From: Pseudomonas fortuita
GTDB lineage: Bacteria > Pseudomonadota > Gammaproteobacteria > Pseudomonadales > Pseudomonadaceae
Length of the DNA stretch: 64,000 nt
Direction of reading: 5' to 3'
NCBI RefSeq assembly: GCF_026898135.2
Contig: NZ_CP114035.2
Span: 5,993,501-6,057,500, forward strand
The position numbers were made by a program, and so were the translations under genes. This document shows positions 61,566 to 64,000 of this stretch, piece after piece; the first letter of the stretch is position 1, and the number at the start of each line of letters is the position of its first letter. The notes below the pieces were generated by a model, which did not search any database, had not been told where the DNA came from, and worked only from the letters and a program-made list of their open reading frames with translations.

Positions 61566-64000
61566 TCAGTTTTGTTTCTGCGGCTCGCGAATCTTGTACC
61601 AGGCCACATACAGCGCCGGCAGGAACAGCAGCGTCAGCAGCGTTGCCACGATGATCCCGCCAATCATGGCGTAGGCCATCGGCCCCCAGAACACCTCGCG
61701 GGCGATCGGGATCATGCCCAGGCTCGCCGCCGCCGCAGTCAGCAGGATCGGCCGCCGACGATGGTTGGTGGCTTCCACTACCGCATCCCAAGGCGAGAAG
61801 CCCTGGGCTTCGAACTCGTCGATCTGGGTCACCAGAATCACCGAGTTACGAATGATGATGCCCGCCAGCGCCAGGATGCCGAGGATCGCCACGAAGCCCA
61901 TCGGGGTACCGGTGGGCACCAACGCCAGCACTACACCGATCAACCCCAGCGGCGCCACGCTGACCACCAGGAACAGCTTCTGCACGCTGTGCAGCTGGAT
62001 CATCAGGAAGGTCGCCATCAGGAACAGCATCAGCGGAATGACCTTGGCGATCGGGCCCTGGGCCTTGCTGCTCTCCTCCACCGTACCGCCAGTGGCCACT
62101 TCGTAACCGACCGGCAGCTGGCTGGCGAACTCATCGATCTTCGGCTTGAGCTGCGCCACCAGGTCGGTGGGCTGGATCTCGCCAGTGACCGAAGCCTTGA
62201 GGGTGATGGTCGGCTTGCGATCCCGGCGCCACACCAGCGGCTGCTCCAGCTCGTAGCGCACGGTAGCGAATGACAGCAGCGGGATCGAAGTACCATTGGG
62301 GGTGAGAATCTGCAGGTTCTGCAGGGTATCGGGCGAGCCGCGCTCACTGTCTTCGGCGCGAGCGACCACGTCCACCAGGTAGATGTTGTCGTTGACCTGG
62401 GTGATCTGCACGCCACTGACGATGCTGTTCATCACATTGGCCACGTCTTCCGACGACAGCCCCAGCTGGCGTGCCTTGTCCTGGGCGATTTCCACCCGCA
62501 GCACCTTACCCGGCTCGTTCCAGTCGTAGATCATCTCGCCGATGTGCTTGTTCTGGTCAAGCAAGGTGGCCAGTTCGATCGCGTGCTTGCGCACCTGATC
62601 GATATCAGGACCACTGACCCGGTACTGGATCGGCCGCCCTACAGGCGGGCCCATTTCCAGCGACTGCACATTGGAGCCAATGCCGACGAACTCTTCATGC
62701 AGGATCTTCTGCAAACGCTCCATCATGCCCTGGCGCTCTTCGAAGCCTTTGCTGACAATCACCAGCTGTGCGTAGTAAGGGTTCTGCAACTGCTGGTCGA
62801 GGGGCAGGTAGAAGCGGACCGCACCCTGACCAATGTAAGTGCTCCAGTGCACCAGGTCCGGGTCGTCCTTGATCCGCGCCTCGAAGCGGTCGACCACCTT
62901 GCGCGTTTCCTCGATCGAGGCGTTCTGTGGCAGGTTGAGGTCGACGAGAATTTCCGGGCGGTCCGAGGACGGGAAGAACTGGTTCTGCACGAAGCGCATG
63001 CAAAAGAGCGCCAGCGCGAACAGCACCACGGTACCGATGATGGTCAACCAGCGGTTGCGCATGCACCACAGCAACCCGCCTTCAAATGCCCGCCCGACAC
63101 GGCCAGGCTCGGCCTCATGGGCCTTGACCTTGTCGCTCTTGAGAATATGCACCCCTAGCACCGGCGCAAAGAACACTGCCACCACCCAAGACACGAGCAG
63201 GGCAACGGCGATCACCGCGAACAGGGTGAAGGTGTATTCACCCGCGGAGCTGGCGTTCAGGCCGATAGGCACAAAACCCGCCACGGTCACCAAGGTGCCG
63301 GTCAGCATGGGAAAGGCTGTGGAGGTGTAGGCGAATGTCGCCGCCTGCTCCTTGCTTTCGCCCATTTCCAGCCGCGTGACCATCACCTCCACGGTAATCA
63401 TCGCATCGTCCACCAGCAGGCCAAGCGCAATGATCAACGCCCCCAGCGAAATCCGCTGCATGGTGATGCCGCTGTACTCCATGAACACGAACACCATGGC
63501 CAGCACCAGCGGGATCGAACAGGCCACCACCAGGCCCGCACGCACGCCGAGGCTGACAAAACTGACGGCCAACACAATCACCACTGCCTCGAACAGCGCA
63601 CTGGTAAAGCCGCCGACCGCTTGCTTGACCACCACGGACTGGTCCGACACGGTGTGTACGCCGACACCTATCGGCAAGTCCTGGACCACTTTGTCCATGC
63701 GCTTTTTCAGCGCCTCACCGAACACCTGGATATTGCCACCGGCCTTCATGCCGATGGCCAGGCCCAACGCCGTCTGGCCGTTGTAGCGGAACATCGGTGA
63801 AGGCGGGTCGACGTATCCGCGCTCGATGTCGGCGATGTCGGCCAGGCGGAAGAAGCGGTCGTTGATCCTCAGGTTGACGGTTTGCAGGTCCTTTTCCGAG
63901 GCAAACTGGCCGGAGGTACGCACCGAAATACGTTCCGGGCCGGCCTCGATGACGCCAGCCGGGGTCACCGCGTTCTGCGATTGCAGGGCCTGCATCACCT
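61566..64000 (-). CDS. RND efflux permease (AcrB/TriC-like), C-terminal part
   Basis: About 811 of an expected 1015-1050 residues; the N-terminus is beyond the window end. Membrane helix 4 region with RISLGALIIALGLLVDDAMI (Asp pair of the proton relay), VASGV-type porter segments (RISVRTSGQFASEKDLQTVN), and the late LALAGIIIRNSVILVTQIDE and PALYVAWYKI. Inner-membrane drug/proton antiporter that works with a membrane-fusion protein (expected just beyond the window) and an outer-membrane channel. Substrate not inferable. Confidence 0.95.
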   Translation of the reverse strand, partial: VMQALQSQNAVTPAGVIEAGPERISVRTSGQFASEKDLQTVNLRINDRFFRLADIADIERGYVDPPSPMFRYNGQTALGLAIGMKAGGNIQVFGEALKKRMDKVVQDLPIGVGVHTVSDQSVVVKQAVGGFTSALFEAVVIVLAVSFVSLGVRAGLVVACSIPLVLAMVFVFMEYSGITMQRISLGALIIALGLLVDDAMITVEVMVTRLEMGESKEQAATFAYTSTAFPMLTGTLVTVAGFVPIGLNASSAGEYTFTLFAVIAVALLVSWVVAVFFAPVLGVHILKSDKVKAHEAEPGRVGRAFEGGLLWCMRNRWLTIIGTVVLFALALFCMRFVQNQFFPSSDRPEILVDLNLPQNASIEETRKVVDRFEARIKDDPDLVHWSTYIGQGAVRFYLPLDQQLQNPYYAQLVIVSKGFEERQGMMERLQKILHEEFVGIGSNVQSLEMGPPVGRPIQYRVSGPDIDQVRKHAIELATLLDQNKHIGEMIYDWNEPGKVLRVEIAQDKARQLGLSSEDVANVMNSIVSGVQITQVNDNIYLVDVVARAEDSERGSPDTLQNLQILTPNGTSIPLLSFATVRYELEQPLVWRRDRKPTITLKASVTGEIQPTDLVAQLKPKIDEFASQLPVGYEVATGGTVEESSKAQGPIAKVIPLMLFLMATFLMIQLHSVQKLFLVVSVAPLGLIGVVLALVPTGTPMGFVAILGILALAGIIIRNSVILVTQIDEFEAQGFSPWDAVVEATNHRRRPILLTAAAASLGMIPIAREVFWGPMAYAMIGGIIVATLLTLLFLPALYVAWYKIREPQKQN

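Overview
The window is chromosomal DNA from a Pseudomonas of the P. putida group. The gene order cadA-cadR / thyA-lgt / ptsP-rppH / ilvA-rpiA / serA / cysAWT-sbp-oscA fits this, as do the high-GC host genes and the many short inverted repeats built around a CTTCGCGGG...CCCGCTCCCACAGG core (P. putida REP elements). This assignment comes from gene content and memory of the group; no search was run.

Two kinds of DNA are present. Host backbone lies at 1-3397 and 25176-64000. Between them sits a 21,784-bp genomic island (3398-25175 plus one copy of a 6-bp core, AGGCCC). The island is inserted inside the host thymidylate synthase gene. The 5' part of host thyA (25176-25834, minus strand) and its 3' part (3079-3397, minus strand) lie on either side. 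Joining them through one copy of the core gives exactly 972 nt, an uninterrupted 323-residue ThyA. The insertion point is in the codons for the conserved dUMP-binding motif RSNDLGLGTPFN.

The right end of the island carries a four-gene recombination operon, read inward in the same direction as thyA: three tyrosine recombinases (ginA, ginB, ginC) and a small HTH/coiled-coil protein (ginD). This is the layout of the GInt / Tn554-type three-recombinase elements. The fifth gene of the operon, overlapping ginD by 4 bp, is a complete thymidylate synthase of the shorter type (277 residues). The element therefore destroys the host thyA and supplies a replacement tied to its own mobility genes. The replacement does not contain the 6-bp core at the equivalent position. 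ginA carries an in-frame TAA stop, so this copy may be immobilised.

The rest of the island (3.5-17.9 kb) is cargo: a ParB/Srx-fold protein with a D12-class adenine methyltransferase, a GIY-YIG-like nuclease with a zinc ribbon, an MvaT/H-NS-family silencer next to a PD-(D/E)XK (Mrr-like) endonuclease, a metallophosphoesterase, a VbhA-like antitoxin, an XRE regulator, several unrecognised proteins, and at least four decayed genes (frameshifts, stops or truncation). No REP elements were seen inside the island, and no comparable frameshifts were seen in the 40 kb of host DNA.

The host region reads as follows. 0-3 kb: heavy-metal export (CadA) with its MerR regulator CadR. 25.8-32.9 kb: lgt, a TSUP permease, an NRDE protein, ptsP (EI-Ntr), rppH and a HAD phosphatase. 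32.9-41 kb: ilvA, rpiA, two SdiA-regulated beta-propellers, a FAH-family protein, and a divergent D-2-hydroxyglutarate dehydrogenase/serA pair (serine synthesis). 41-49 kb: small envelope and metabolic genes ending with a penicillin acylase. 49-54.5 kb: an amino-acid ABC transporter, a MetQ-like protein, an unusual sigma-54 activator-like protein and a hydrolase. 54.8-61.3 kb: TonB-ExbB-ExbD and the sulfate uptake operon sbp-cysTWA with oscA. Similar AT-rich elements (GTTAT...ATAAC, 39-40 nt) precede oscA-sbp, tonB and the hydrolase, suggesting a shared sulfur-starvation regulon. The window ends inside an RND efflux pump gene.
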